From contig NZ_CAXBBQ010000003.1 of NCBI RefSeq assembly GCF_963974575.1, positions 1 through 64,000 on the forward strand: a stretch of DNA of 64,000 nucleotides. The letters run 5' to 3'. The stretch is from Sphingosinicella sp963974575. GTDB taxonomy: Bacteria > Pseudomonadota > Alphaproteobacteria > Sphingomonadales > Sphingomonadaceae. The notes under the pieces are model-generated. The model worked only from the letters and a program-made list of their open reading frames with translations. It was not told the DNA's origin and did not search any database. Positions 17,750-25,800 of this stretch are shown here, piece by piece (the first letter of the stretch is position 1; every line of letters starts with the position of its first letter). The position numbers were made by a program, and so were the translations under genes.

Positions 17750-19468
17750 TTACTTTTTCGCGTCCTTGGCCTTGTTCAGCGCTTCGCCGAGGATGTCGCC
17801 GAGGCTCGCGCCCGAATCGGACGAACCGTACTGCTTCACGGCTTCCTTCTCCTCGGAGATCTGCAACGACTTGATCGACAGGTTCGGCTTCTTCGAACGA
17901 TCGAAGCCGATCACCTGCGCATCGACCTTCTGGCCGACCTGGAAGCGCTCCGGACGCTGCTCGTCACGGTCACGGCTGAGATCGCCGCGGCGGATGAAGC
18001 CGGTCGAACCGCTGTCGCCGAGCGTGACCTCGATGCCGCCATCGGTGATCGCCGCAACGGTGCAGGTGACGGTTTCACCCTTGTTGACGCCGCCGCCGCT
18101 GGAGACCGTGGCACCGCCACCGCCGCCCGATGCGGAATCGAGCTGCTTCATGCCGAGCGAGATGCGCTCCTTCTCCACGTCCACGTCGAGCACGACGGCC
18201 TTCACCGTCTCGCCCTTGTGGTGCAGTTCCAGCGCTTCCTCGCCGTTCACGCCCCACGCGATGTCGGACATGTGGACCATGCCGTCGACGTCGCCGTCGA
18301 GGCCAATGAACAGGCCGAATTCGGTGGTGTTCTTGACTTCGCCCTCAACGACGCTGCCGGCCGGGTACTGAGAGGCGAACGCCTCCCACGGGTTCTGCTG
18401 CGCCTGCTTGAGGCCAAGGCTGATGCGGCGCTTGTCCTCATCGACCTCGAGCACCACAACGTCGACTTCCTGGCTCGTCGAGACGATCTTGCCCGGGTGG
18501 ACGTTCTTCTTGACCCACGACATTTCGGAGACGTGGACGAGACCTTCGACGCCCGCTTCCAGCTCCACGAAGGCGCCGTAGTCGGTGATGTTGGTGACGC
18601 GGCCGGTAGCCTTCTGGCCGACCGAATACTTGGCGGCGGCACCTTCCCACGGATCCGATTCAAGCTGCTTCATGCCGAGCGAGATGCGCTGCGTTTCGCG
18701 GTTGATCCGGACGATCTGCACCTTCACCGTATCGCCGATGCCGAGAACTTCCGACGGGTGGCCGACGCGCTTGTAGCTCATGTCGGTGACATGGAGCAGG
18801 CCGTCGATGCCGCCGAGGTCCACGAACGCACCATAGTCGGTGATGTTCTTGACGACGCCGTCGACCGTCTGGCCTTCGGCGAGCGTCTGGATGAGGCCCG
18901 AACGCTGCTCGGCGCGGGTTTCCTCCAGCACAGCACGGCGCGAGACGACGATGTTGCCGCGCTTGCGGTCCATCTTCAGCACCTGGAACGGCTGCGGCAT
19001 ACCCATCAGCGGGGTGACATCGCGCACCGGGCGGATATCGACCTGGCTGCCGGGGAGGAACGCAACTGCGCCGCCGAGATCGACGGTGAAGCCGCCCTTC
19101 ACGCGGCCGAAGATGATGCCGTCGACGCGGGCGTTTTCCTGGAATTCGGATTCGAGCTTGTCCCAAGCGGCTTCACGGCGCGCGCGGTCGCGCGACAGCA
19201 TGGCCTCGCCATAGGCGTTCTCGACGCGGTCGACATACACTTCGACCTGGTCGCCGACTTTGATCTCAGCCTTCTCGCCCGGCGCTGCGAACTCACGCAG
19301 CGGCACGCGGCCTTCCGACTTCAGGCCGACGTCGATGACGGCCATGTCGTTTTCAATTCCCGTAACGGTGCCGGTGACGACCCGGCCTTCAAATGATTCG
19401 CTGCCGCCGAGGCTCGCTTCGAGGAGCGCCGCGAAATCGTCGCGGCTCGGCGTGGGGTTGGTTGCCAT
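17750..19468 (-). CDS. rpsA: 30S ribosomal protein S1
   Basis: A 572-residue S1 with six S1 RNA-binding repeats; repeats 3-5 show the hallmark ITDYGAFVDLGG..GLLHVTDMS and related lines. A glycine-rich linker (SASGGGGGATVSSGGG) lies between repeats 5 and 6, and the tail is acidic/charged (SLGDILGEALNKAKDAKK). S1 binds mRNA leaders and helps them enter the 30S subunit. The ATG at 19468 fits family N-termini; GAAGGA lies about 12 bases upstream. The upstream 205 bases before cmk show no gene. Confidence 0.95.
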   Translation of the reverse strand: MATNPTPSRDDFAALLEASLGGSESFEGRVVTGTVTGIENDMAVIDVGLKSEGRVPLREFAAPGEKAEIKVGDQVEVYVDRVENAYGEAMLSRDRARREAAWDKLESEFQENARVDGIIFGRVKGGFTVDLGGAVAFLPGSQVDIRPVRDVTPLMGMPQPFQVLKMDRKRGNIVVSRRAVLEETRAEQRSGLIQTLAEGQTVDGVVKNITDYGAFVDLGGIDGLLHVTDMSYKRVGHPSEVLGIGDTVKVQIVRINRETQRISLGMKQLESDPWEGAAAKYSVGQKATGRVTNITDYGAFVELEAGVEGLVHVSEMSWVKKNVHPGKIVSTSQEVDVVVLEVDEDKRRISLGLKQAQQNPWEAFASQYPAGSVVEGEVKNTTEFGLFIGLDGDVDGMVHMSDIAWGVNGEEALELHHKGETVKAVVLDVDVEKERISLGMKQLDSASGGGGGATVSSGGGVNKGETVTCTVAAITDGGIEVTLGDSGSTGFIRRGDLSRDRDEQRPERFQVGQKVDAQVIGFDRSKKPNLSIKSLQISEEKEAVKQYGSSDSGASLGDILGEALNKAKDAKK

Positions 19469-19673
19469 AAGTATCAGTTTTCCTTCGTGTCTGTTTACTG
19501 GCCGACCGGTTGTTTCCGGCGGTCTGGAGACCCGTCCGGGCCCCATGCCCGTCCGCTCCCCTGCAAAAGCCTGCGCTCGCAAAACCTTGCGTTTGGCCCT
19601 TCATTTCCGGGTTCATGGAACGCGGAAAACGGGCGGCATCCTGAAGGCTGCCACCACGAAAAGCGGCGCCGCT

Positions 19674-20333
19674 CTATCGCAAAGCCGCGTTTTCCGCAAG
19701 CCGCGCCTCGGCAAGCGCGATCGCGCGCGCGATCGCCGTGTCCCGATCCATGTCGGACGTATCGAGCAGGATCGCGTCATCCGCCTGCCGTAGCGGTGCG
19801 GCATCGCGCGCGGAGTCTCGCTTGTCTCGCTCGGCAAGGTTCGCCTCTACCAGCGCAAGATCGCGCTCCGGCGTCTCCGCCTGCCGCCGCTTCGCCCTCA
19901 CATCAAGCCGCGCGGTCACGAAGATCTTGATGTCGGCATCCGGCGCGATCACCGTCCCGATGTCCCGCCCGTCGAGCACCGCGCCGCCAGGTTGACGCGC
20001 GAACGCCTGCTGACATTCCAGAAGCGCCGCCCGCACCTCGGGATGCGCGGAAACAACCGAAGCGGCCCGCGCCGTCGTCGCTTCGCGCAGCGCCGGGTCA
20101 TCGAGCACCTTCACATCGAGAGTTCTTGCATATGTGGCCGCCAGTGCAGCGTCGGCAGGATCACCACCGGCGCGCAGCACCGCGAGGCCGACGGCGCGGT
20201 AGAGGCCACCGGTATCCATGTGCGGCAGGCCGAAATGCGCGGCGAGCGCCCGCGCGATCGTGCCCTTCCCCGAAGCGGCGGGACCATCCACGGCTATAAC
20301 GATGTCGAAACGATTTTCATTGGGCGCGGTCAT
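19674..20333 (-). CDS. cmk: Cytidylate kinase
   Basis: A 219-residue (d)CMP kinase with the P-loop AVDGPAASGKGTIAR and the CMP-binding stretch LDGRDIGTVIAPDA. It precedes rpsA, the usual pairing in proteobacteria. The frame runs on upstream to 20726, but family homology starts at the ATG at 20333. Confidence 0.95.
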   Translation of the reverse strand: MTAPNENRFDIVIAVDGPAASGKGTIARALAAHFGLPHMDTGGLYRAVGLAVLRAGGDPADAALAATYARTLDVKVLDDPALREATTARAASVVSAHPEVRAALLECQQAFARQPGGAVLDGRDIGTVIAPDADIKIFVTARLDVRAKRRQAETPERDLALVEANLAERDKRDSARDAAPLRQADDAILLDTSDMDRDTAIARAIALAEARLAENAALR

Positions 20334-20403
20334 GCCGCTCCTATAGAGCGAGGAAACACGATGTGAACAGCGGGCGGGGGCCTTCGTGACTTCAGGAGGT
20401 TCG

Positions 20404-21492
20404 GTGAAGTTCGTCATCGGCACACGGCCGGAGGCGATCAAGCTCGCGCCGGTCGTGCTCGCACTGCGCGCGCTGCACCTGCCGGTTCGCGTGTGCCTGA
20501 CTGGACAGCATCCGGAAATGGCGGGCGCGGCACTGGCCCCCTTCGGCATCGAGGCCGATGTGGATTTGGGCCTGATGCGCCCCGGACAATCCCTTGCCGA
20601 ACTGACACAGCGCGCGGTTTCCGCCCTTGCCTTGCGGCTCGCGTATAAGCAGCCTGCGTGGGTGATTGTGCAGGGCGATACGACCTCCGCGCTCGCAGGC
20701 GCCATCGCAGCCCGGCAGTTGGGCATCCCGGTTGCGCATGTCGAAGCCGGGTTACGCAGCTTCGACCTTACCCAACCCTATCCCGAAGAACTGAATCGCA
20801 CACTGATCGCGCGGCTGGCGACGCTGCACTTCGCCCCCACGCCGGGCGCAGAAGCGAACCTGCGCGCCGAAGGCGTGCCGGGCAAGGCGATCGAAGTGAC
20901 GGGCAACACGGTCGTCGATGCGCTGCACCAAACGCTGCAAGCCCTGCCCCCTCCCCCGCGAAGACGTCGGCGCCTGATACTCGCCACACTGCACCGGCGG
21001 GAAAACCGTGAGACAGCGTTTCCCGAGATCATTGACGCGCTCGCGGTGATTGCATCGCGCGGGGACGTGGACGTGCTCCTCCCCCGCCATCCCGGCTGTC
21101 CGCCCGAAATATACAAGCCGCTGGAAGCCTGTCCAACCGCACGGCTGGTGCCGCCGATGCCCTACCCCGCCTTCGTTGCTGCACTCGCCGCGGCGCACCT
21201 CATCATCACCGATTCGGGCGGCATCCAGGAGGAAGCCTCCGCGCTCGGCATCCCGACACTCATCGCGCGCGCCCTTACCGAGCGTCCCGAGGTGGTGGAG
21301 GCAGGAACAGCGCTTATCGTGGACACGGTGCGGGACAGCATCCTTGCCGCCGCAACGCGCTTGCTGGACGACGACGACGCCCACCGCAGCATGGCCAAAG
21401 CATCCACCCGGATCGGAGACGGCAAAGCCGCCGAACGGATCGCCCGGCGGCTTTACGACGAGCTGCATGGCGCGCGGCGCCCGGCCGCCTGA
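20404..21492 (+). CDS. wecB: UDP-N-acetylglucosamine 2-epimerase (non-hydrolysing)
   Basis: A 362-residue enzyme interconverting UDP-GlcNAc and UDP-ManNAc for surface-polysaccharide synthesis. Family motifs are complete: FVIGTRPEAIKLAP, VQGDTTSALAGA, AHVEAGLRS, YPEELNR and TDSGGIQEEAS. The GTG at 20404 has CAGGAGG four bases upstream; a GTG at 20386 is also in frame. It is transcribed opposite to cmk and stands alone, about 4 kb from the polysaccharide locus. ManNAc dehydrogenase (WecC) is not visible in the window. Confidence 0.9.
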   Translation: MKFVIGTRPEAIKLAPVVLALRALHLPVRVCLTGQHPEMAGAALAPFGIEADVDLGLMRPGQSLAELTQRAVSALALRLAYKQPAWVIVQGDTTSALAGAIAARQLGIPVAHVEAGLRSFDLTQPYPEELNRTLIARLATLHFAPTPGAEANLRAEGVPGKAIEVTGNTVVDALHQTLQALPPPPRRRRRLILATLHRRENRETAFPEIIDALAVIASRGDVDVLLPRHPGCPPEIYKPLEACPTARLVPPMPYPAFVAALAAAHLIITDSGGIQEEASALGIPTLIARALTERPEVVEAGTALIVDTVRDSILAAATRLLDDDDAHRSMAKASTRIGDGKAAERIARRLYDELHGARRPAA

Positions 21493-21505
21493 ACGCCTGA
21501 ACGCC

Positions 21506-21985
21506 TCAGTCTTCAGCCGGCTTCGTCTGAAGCTGGATGTAGTTCTGGATGCCCATCGCTTCGATCAGCGAAAGCTGCGTTTCGAGGAAGTCGACGTGCT
21601 CCTCCTCGCTTTCGAGGATATCTTCCAGAATTTCACGGCTGACGTAGTCGCGAACCTTCTCGCAGTGCTGGATGGCATCGCGCAGCGGCGGGATCGCCTC
21701 GCGTTCAAGTTCCAGATCGGCCTTGAGCACCTCCTCGACCGACTCGCCGATACGCAACCGCCCGAGGAGCTGGAAGTTCGGCAGCCCATCAAGGAACAGG
21801 ATGCGCTGCGCGAGCGTGTCGGCGTGCTTCATCTCGTCGATGGATTCGCCGTACTCATACTTCGCGAGACGCGTGACGCCCCAGTTGTCCAGCATCCGGT
21901 AGTGCAGAAAATACTGGTTGATCGCCGTCAGCTCGTTCTTGAGCGCCGCGTTCAGATGCTTGATGACGTCCTTGTCACCCTTCAT
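21506..21985 (-). CDS. bfr: Bacterioferritin
   Basis: A 159-residue ferritin-like protein storing iron in a 24-mer. The diiron ferroxidase ligands Glu18, Glu51 and His54 and the haem-ligand Met52 sit exactly at the positions known from E. coli Bfr. The ATG at 21985 is preceded by CCAAGGAGG. It lies downstream of bfd on the same strand with a small hairpin between them, so both are probably expressed from the promoter upstream of bfd. Confidence 0.96.
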   Translation of the reverse strand: MKGDKDVIKHLNAALKNELTAINQYFLHYRMLDNWGVTRLAKYEYGESIDEMKHADTLAQRILFLDGLPNFQLLGRLRIGESVEEVLKADLELEREAIPPLRDAIQHCEKVRDYVSREILEDILESEEEHVDFLETQLSLIEAMGIQNYIQLQTKPAED

Positions 21986-22017
21986 GGCGCGCCTCCTTGG
22001 GTCTTGCATAAGGAATA

Positions 22018-22035
22018 GGGCGCCATGATGCGCCC
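22018..22035. other. Intercistronic hairpin between bfd and bfr
   Basis: GGGCGC at 22018-22023 pairs with GCGCCC at 22030-22035 around a 6-base loop. No T-run follows on the minus strand, so it may be a processing or partial-termination structure that sets the bfd:bfr ratio, rather than a full terminator. Confidence 0.5.
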
Positions 22036-22094
22036 CGGAAAATTCAGCGTCAACAATGGGTTGAGATGATGCGAAGCACTAGCAGGCCTGCTGC

Positions 22095-22259
22095 TCAGGC
22101 GCCGCGACCGCCCTTCAGCAGACGGCGCGCATGGGAAAGGCACTGGCCGCACTGCGGGCGCGCGCCCAGCCGCGCATAGGTTTCCACCGGGCAGCCCTTG
22201 GGCCCCGCAGCGGCACGGACATCGTTTTCACGCAGGGCATTGCACACGCACAGGATCAT
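22095..22259 (-). CDS. bfd: Bacterioferritin-associated ferredoxin
   Basis: A 54-residue [2Fe-2S] protein with Cys4, Cys6, Cys37 and Cys40, the CxC...CxxC pattern of Bfd. Bfd docks on bacterioferritin and reduces its ferric core so that iron can leave. The start ATG at 22259 gives MILCVCNALRE, the normal N-terminus; an in-frame extension upstream would translate the operator region and is unlikely. bfr follows on the same strand. Confidence 0.93.
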   Translation of the reverse strand: MILCVCNALRENDVRAAAGPKGCPVETYARLGARPQCGQCLSHARRLLKGGRGA

Positions 22260-22285
22260 CGTTGGACCATCCCAAAAGCCAATAA

Positions 22286-22330
22286 TGCGAACGATTAGCA
22301 GAGTTTCTTCCTTTCTGCAAGTCGTTCGCA
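22286..22330 (-). promoter_or_regulatory. Two Fur-like operators over the bfd promoter
   Basis: Two 15-bp dyads, TGCGAACGATTAGCA (22286-22300) and TGCAAGTCGTTCGCA (22316-22330), lie in opposite orientation with centres 30 bp apart. Read on the minus strand they overlap a candidate promoter: TTGCAG in the distal box and TAATCG in the proximal box, 17 bases apart. The dyads resemble TGC-rich Fur or iron-regulator sites. Position and gene context make iron regulation of bfd-bfr likely; the regulator's identity is inferred. Confidence 0.6.
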
Positions 22331-22373
22331 TTCGCGCTTGGGTGTAGAGCGCAACTTTGCCTCTTCCCAATTG

Positions 22374-22389
22374 TTAACGATTTGGTAAC
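22374..22389 (+). promoter_or_regulatory. CtrA-like box
   Basis: TTAACGATTTGGTAAC matches the alphaproteobacterial CtrA consensus TTAA-N7-TTAAC in 8 of 9 fixed positions. It sits inside a perfect inverted repeat GTTAACG (22373-22379) / CGTTAAC (22393-22399), 34 bases before the start of a small membrane protein. CtrA binding is an inference from the motif alone. Confidence 0.45.
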
Positions 22390-22422
22390 CTTCGTTAACA
22401 GCCAAGCGTTGGGAGAGCGTTC

Positions 22423-22551
22423 GTGGGCCACGAACACGAGTATGTGCAGATTCGCGCGCGCGTTTCCCGTGCGACATTGATCAACGATCTGCGGTTTTTC
22501 CTCACCGCCTACGTTGCCGGAACAGCCTTCGCGCTGGTTTACCTCTTTTAG
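22423..22551 (+). CDS. 42-residue single-pass membrane microprotein
   Basis: GTG 22423 opens a 42-codon frame ending TAG at 22549-22551. GGGAGAG lies about 6 bases upstream of the GTG. The N-terminal half is polar and charged (HEHEYVQIRARVSRATLIND) and the C-terminal half is a hydrophobic helix (FFLTAYVAGTAFALVYLF), a typical type II membrane microprotein layout. It ends 2 bases before the stop of the convergent aroA. I do not recognise a family. Support comes from the ribosome site, codon choice and TM design. Confidence 0.55.
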   Translation: MGHEHEYVQIRARVSRATLINDLRFFLTAYVAGTAFALVYLF

Positions 22552-22553
22552 TT

Positions 22554-23870
22554 TTAGCGCGCGGCGGCGCCCATGCGCTGCATGAGCGGCAGGAAATCCG
22601 GGAAGCTCGTCGCGATCGGGCGGGCATCATCCACCACCACCGGCGCCTTTGCATTGAGGCCGAGCACCGCGAAGCTCATCGCGATGCGGTGATCGAGGTG
22701 GCTTGCCACAGTCGCGCCGCCGGGCACCGCCGCGCCGCTGCTGCCATGGATGATGATGCCGTCCTCCAGTTCTTCGACCGGCACGCCGCAGGCCGCAAGC
22801 CCCGCAGCCATCACGGCAAGACGGTCCGATTCCTTGACGCGCAACTCCTCCAGCCCGCGCATCACCGTGGTGCCCTCTGCAAAGGCTGCCGCGACCATCA
22901 GGATCGGATATTCGTCGATCATGAGCGGCGCGATCGCTGGATCGACCTCGCCGCCCTTCAGCATGGCATGGCGGACGCGAAGCGCGCCTACTGGCTCTCC
23001 GCCTGCCTCGCCTTTGTCCTCCACCACGACCTCAAGGCCGAGCATGGCGAGCGCATCGATGATGCCCGTGCGCGTGGGGTTGAGGCCGACATTCTCGATC
23101 ACGACCTCGCTGCCCGGCACCACAAGCGCCGCCACGAGCGGGAACGCCGCAGATGAAATGTCCCCCGGCACCGTGATTCGCTGCGGCTTCAGCTCTGCTT
23201 CACCGCGCACGGAGATAAGGCGCGCGCCATCCGCCAGCGTTTCCACGGTCAAATCCGCGCCGAAACCGCGCAGCATCCGCTCCGAATGATCGCGCGTCGG
23301 CACGCTCTCGATAACGCGCGTGATGCCCGGCGCGTTGAGCCCGGCGAGAAGCACCGCGGACTTCACCTGCGCAGAGGCGACCGGCAGGCGATATTCGATC
23401 GGCAGCGCGGGACAGGCGCCCTCCACCGTCATCGGCAAGCGGTCGCCGTTCCCGGAAAACCGCGCGCCCATCTGCGACAGCGGCGTGATGATCCGCTGCA
23501 TCGGCCGCTTCGACAGCGACGCATCGCCCACAAAGGTCGCGCGAATCGCGTGGCTGGCCACAAGCCCGGCAAGCAGCCGCGTCGAGGTGCCGCTGTTCCC
23601 CATTTCAAGCACGCCCGCAGGTTGCAACAGCCCGCCCACACCGACACCTTGCACGCGCCAGCGCCCCTCCGCATCCCGCTCCGCATGAGCGCCCATCGCC
23701 CGCATCGCCGCGGCCGTGGCGTGAACATCCTCGCCTTCGAGGAGACCATCGATCACGGTTTCACCGACCGCGAGCGCGCCAAGCATCAGCGCGCGGTGCG
23801 AGATCGACTTGTCGCCCGGCACACGCACACGGCCGGAAAGCGGCCCCTCGGCAACAAGCGAAAGCGGCAT
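22554..23870 (-). CDS. aroA: 3-phosphoshikimate 1-carboxyvinyltransferase (EPSP synthase)
   Basis: A 438-residue shikimate-pathway enzyme joining PEP and shikimate 3-phosphate. It carries PGDKSISHRALMLGAL at about 18-33, SAQVKSAVLLAGLN, PTRDHSERML and the C-terminal EELRVKESDRL and HLDHRIAMSF. The overall pattern is of the class II (CP4-like) branch, but the PEP-site loop reads NSGTSTRL (92-99) with Gly94 where CP4 has Ala. It lies next to the TIGR02300 gene in divergent orientation, a known alphaproteobacterial neighbourhood. Confidence 0.96.
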   Translation of the reverse strand: MPLSLVAEGPLSGRVRVPGDKSISHRALMLGALAVGETVIDGLLEGEDVHATAAAMRAMGAHAERDAEGRWRVQGVGVGGLLQPAGVLEMGNSGTSTRLLAGLVASHAIRATFVGDASLSKRPMQRIITPLSQMGARFSGNGDRLPMTVEGACPALPIEYRLPVASAQVKSAVLLAGLNAPGITRVIESVPTRDHSERMLRGFGADLTVETLADGARLISVRGEAELKPQRITVPGDISSAAFPLVAALVVPGSEVVIENVGLNPTRTGIIDALAMLGLEVVVEDKGEAGGEPVGALRVRHAMLKGGEVDPAIAPLMIDEYPILMVAAAFAEGTTVMRGLEELRVKESDRLAVMAAGLAACGVPVEELEDGIIIHGSSGAAVPGGATVASHLDHRIAMSFAVLGLNAKAPVVVDDARPIATSFPDFLPLMQRMGAAAR

Positions 23871-24112
23871 GGGTGTAGCGGCGGACAGCGGTCGGCCCCT
23901 TTATCCTTGAGGAAACGGCTATGGGAAGCTGCCGGCACAGCACCAGCGGCCGCGCCCGGAGGCCCCCGGCGCGATTAGGTTTTGACAGCGCCGCACGCGC
24001 ATGGCAAGGCACCGGCCGCGAATCCGCCCCGTACGGCGCCCTTTTGTGCGCTTGGGTAGCGGCTACACGACAGACAGCTGTACGAAATACGAACGTCCGG
24101 AGACATATCTTG

Positions 24113-24436
24113 GTGAAGCCCGAATGGGGAACGAAGCGTACCTGCCCGAAATGCGGCACCCGCTTTTACGATCTTGGCGCCGATGATCCCGTCACCTGCA
24201 TCGAATGCGGGACCGCCTGGGCGCCCGAGCCGATCCTGAAGTCCAAGCAGCCGCTGCCCTTCGAGGTGGCCAAGAAGGAAGCTGATCCGGAGAGCACCGA
24301 AACCGCGCTCGACGAAGACGATCTCGACGTCGATGTTGACGACGACGACGTGAACCCGGACGACGAGAACGATCTGGGCGGCGACGACGACCTCGGCGAA
24401 GTCGCCGTGACCAAGGAATCGGGCGAAGACGTCTGA
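24113..24436 (+). CDS. TIGR02300 ('FYDLN acid') family protein
   Basis: A 107-residue protein with an N-terminal zinc ribbon (CPKCGTRFYDL then CIECG) and a long Asp/Glu-rich C-terminal tail. The FYDL sequence and acidic tail define this alphaproteobacterial family, whose function is unknown. The zinc ribbon plus acidic tail suggest nucleic-acid mimicry or a chaperone-like role, but that is speculation. GTG 24113 is preceded by GGAGA at 24099-24103; a TTG immediately before it is also possible. Confidence 0.88.
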   Translation: MKPEWGTKRTCPKCGTRFYDLGADDPVTCIECGTAWAPEPILKSKQPLPFEVAKKEADPESTETALDEDDLDVDVDDDDVNPDDENDLGGDDDLGEVAVTKESGEDV

Positions 24437-24450
24437 TTTTTTGAAGGGGA

Positions 24451-24488
24451 GCCGCACAAGGCGCTTGCGCACCGTGCGGCTTCTGAAC
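24451..24488 (+). terminator. Possible terminator of the TIGR02300 gene
   Basis: GCCGCAC (24451-24457) pairs with GTGCGGC (24474-24480), with an inner GC-rich stem, followed only by a short TTCT. It lies 15 bases after the stop codon and before the tRNA gene. The weak T-run keeps confidence low. Confidence 0.4.
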
Positions 24489-24535
24489 TAAATGCCCGCC
24501 GCCCGGGACCAGACCGGGCCGCAAGCAAGACGTGT

Positions 24536-24611
<76 letters not shown>

Positions 24612-24777
24612 GCTTTCGTGGCGTGCAGATTTACCCCTGTAGCCCGCTTTCCCGTTCAAATTTAGCGAATGCCGCCTAAAGACACCGAGGTGGCTTCACT
24701 CACTGCGGCGGTAGTGCTCGACACCATCACGACCTTTTACTAATGCAGTCGTCCAAACGCCGCCGAAGGATAAGCGA

Positions 24778-25800
24778 TTGAACAAGGTTGCTCTCATCAC
24801 GGGTATCAACGGGCAAGATGGATCTTATCTTGCCGAACTTCTGCTCGGAAAGGGCTACGTTGTTCACGGCATGATACGACGTGCCAGTACGCCGCGTACG
24901 GGCCACATTGATCATTTGCTCGCTGACGAAAGCCTTTCTGATCGTTTCCATCTCCACTTCGGCGATCTTGCCGATGCGAATTCCCTTCGACATATAATTG
25001 ATAAGACTGCGCCGGATGAGGTCTACAATCTCGCTGCGCAAAGCCATGTCAAAATCAGTTTTGATCAGCCGGAATATACGATCGATGTGACGGGCACGGG
25101 CGTCGTTCGTTTGCTTGAGGCGATCCGCAACCATATGGACCATACCGGCAAGGAAATTCGGTACTATCAGGCCGGGTCTTCGGAGATGTTCGGGTCAGCG
25201 AAGCCGCCACAAAGTGAAATGACGCGATTCGAACCCCGTTCGCCATATGCATGCGCGAAGGTTTATGCACATTATCAGGTAATTAATTACCGTGAAAGCT
25301 ATGGCATGCACGCTTCAAACGGCATTCTATTCAATCACGAAAGCCCCAGGCGCGGTGAAGAATTCGTGACAAGAAAGATCACGAGAGCGGCTGCAAGAAT
25401 AAAGCTTGGCTTACAAAAGGAATTAAGACTCGGCAATTTGGATGCGAAGCGAGATTGGGGCTTTGCCGGAGACTACGTGGATGCGATGTGGCGCATGCTT
25501 CAAAAGGATGCCCCAGGTGACTATGTCGTAGCGACAGCAATCAGCATCTCAATTCGAGATTTTTTGGAAAAGGTGTTTGACCGCCTGGATCTCGACTGGA
25601 GCAAATATGTCGTTGTCGATCCACGCTTCTTTCGACCGGCAGAGGTAGACTATCTTCTCGGCGATCCAAGTAAAGCTGCCGCCCAGCTTGATTGGCGCTC
25701 ATCAACGAATATCACCGAGCTGGCTACGATGATGACCGATCATGATTTGAAACTCGCGCAAGCCGAGGCCCGCAGTAGCGAACCCTTCACGGGACGGTGA
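24778..25800 (+). CDS. gmd: GDP-mannose 4,6-dehydratase
   Basis: A 340-residue short-chain dehydrogenase/reductase that converts GDP-D-mannose to GDP-4-keto-6-deoxy-D-mannose. The NADP-binding ITGINGQDGSYLAELLL, the SSEMFG region, the YACAK (Tyr-x3-Lys) catalytic pair and FNHESPRRGEEFVTRK are all diagnostic. The start is TTG 24778 with CGAAGGA just before it. The next gene (reductase) overlaps its stop as TGATG, so the product is made for GDP-6-deoxyhexose synthesis. It opens the polysaccharide locus. Confidence 0.95.
   Translation: MNKVALITGINGQDGSYLAELLLGKGYVVHGMIRRASTPRTGHIDHLLADESLSDRFHLHFGDLADANSLRHIIDKTAPDEVYNLAAQSHVKISFDQPEYTIDVTGTGVVRLLEAIRNHMDHTGKEIRYYQAGSSEMFGSAKPPQSEMTRFEPRSPYACAKVYAHYQVINYRESYGMHASNGILFNHESPRRGEEFVTRKITRAAARIKLGLQKELRLGNLDAKRDWGFAGDYVDAMWRMLQKDAPGDYVVATAISISIRDFLEKVFDRLDLDWSKYVVVDPRFFRPAEVDYLLGDPSKAAAQLDWRSSTNITELATMMTDHDLKLAQAEARSSEPFTGR

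Noticed and set aside
18218..19396. Long 392-residue open frame antisense to rpsA
   Set aside because: It lies fully opposite rpsA, has no ribosome site or family motifs, and is explained by the GC-rich codon pattern of rpsA.
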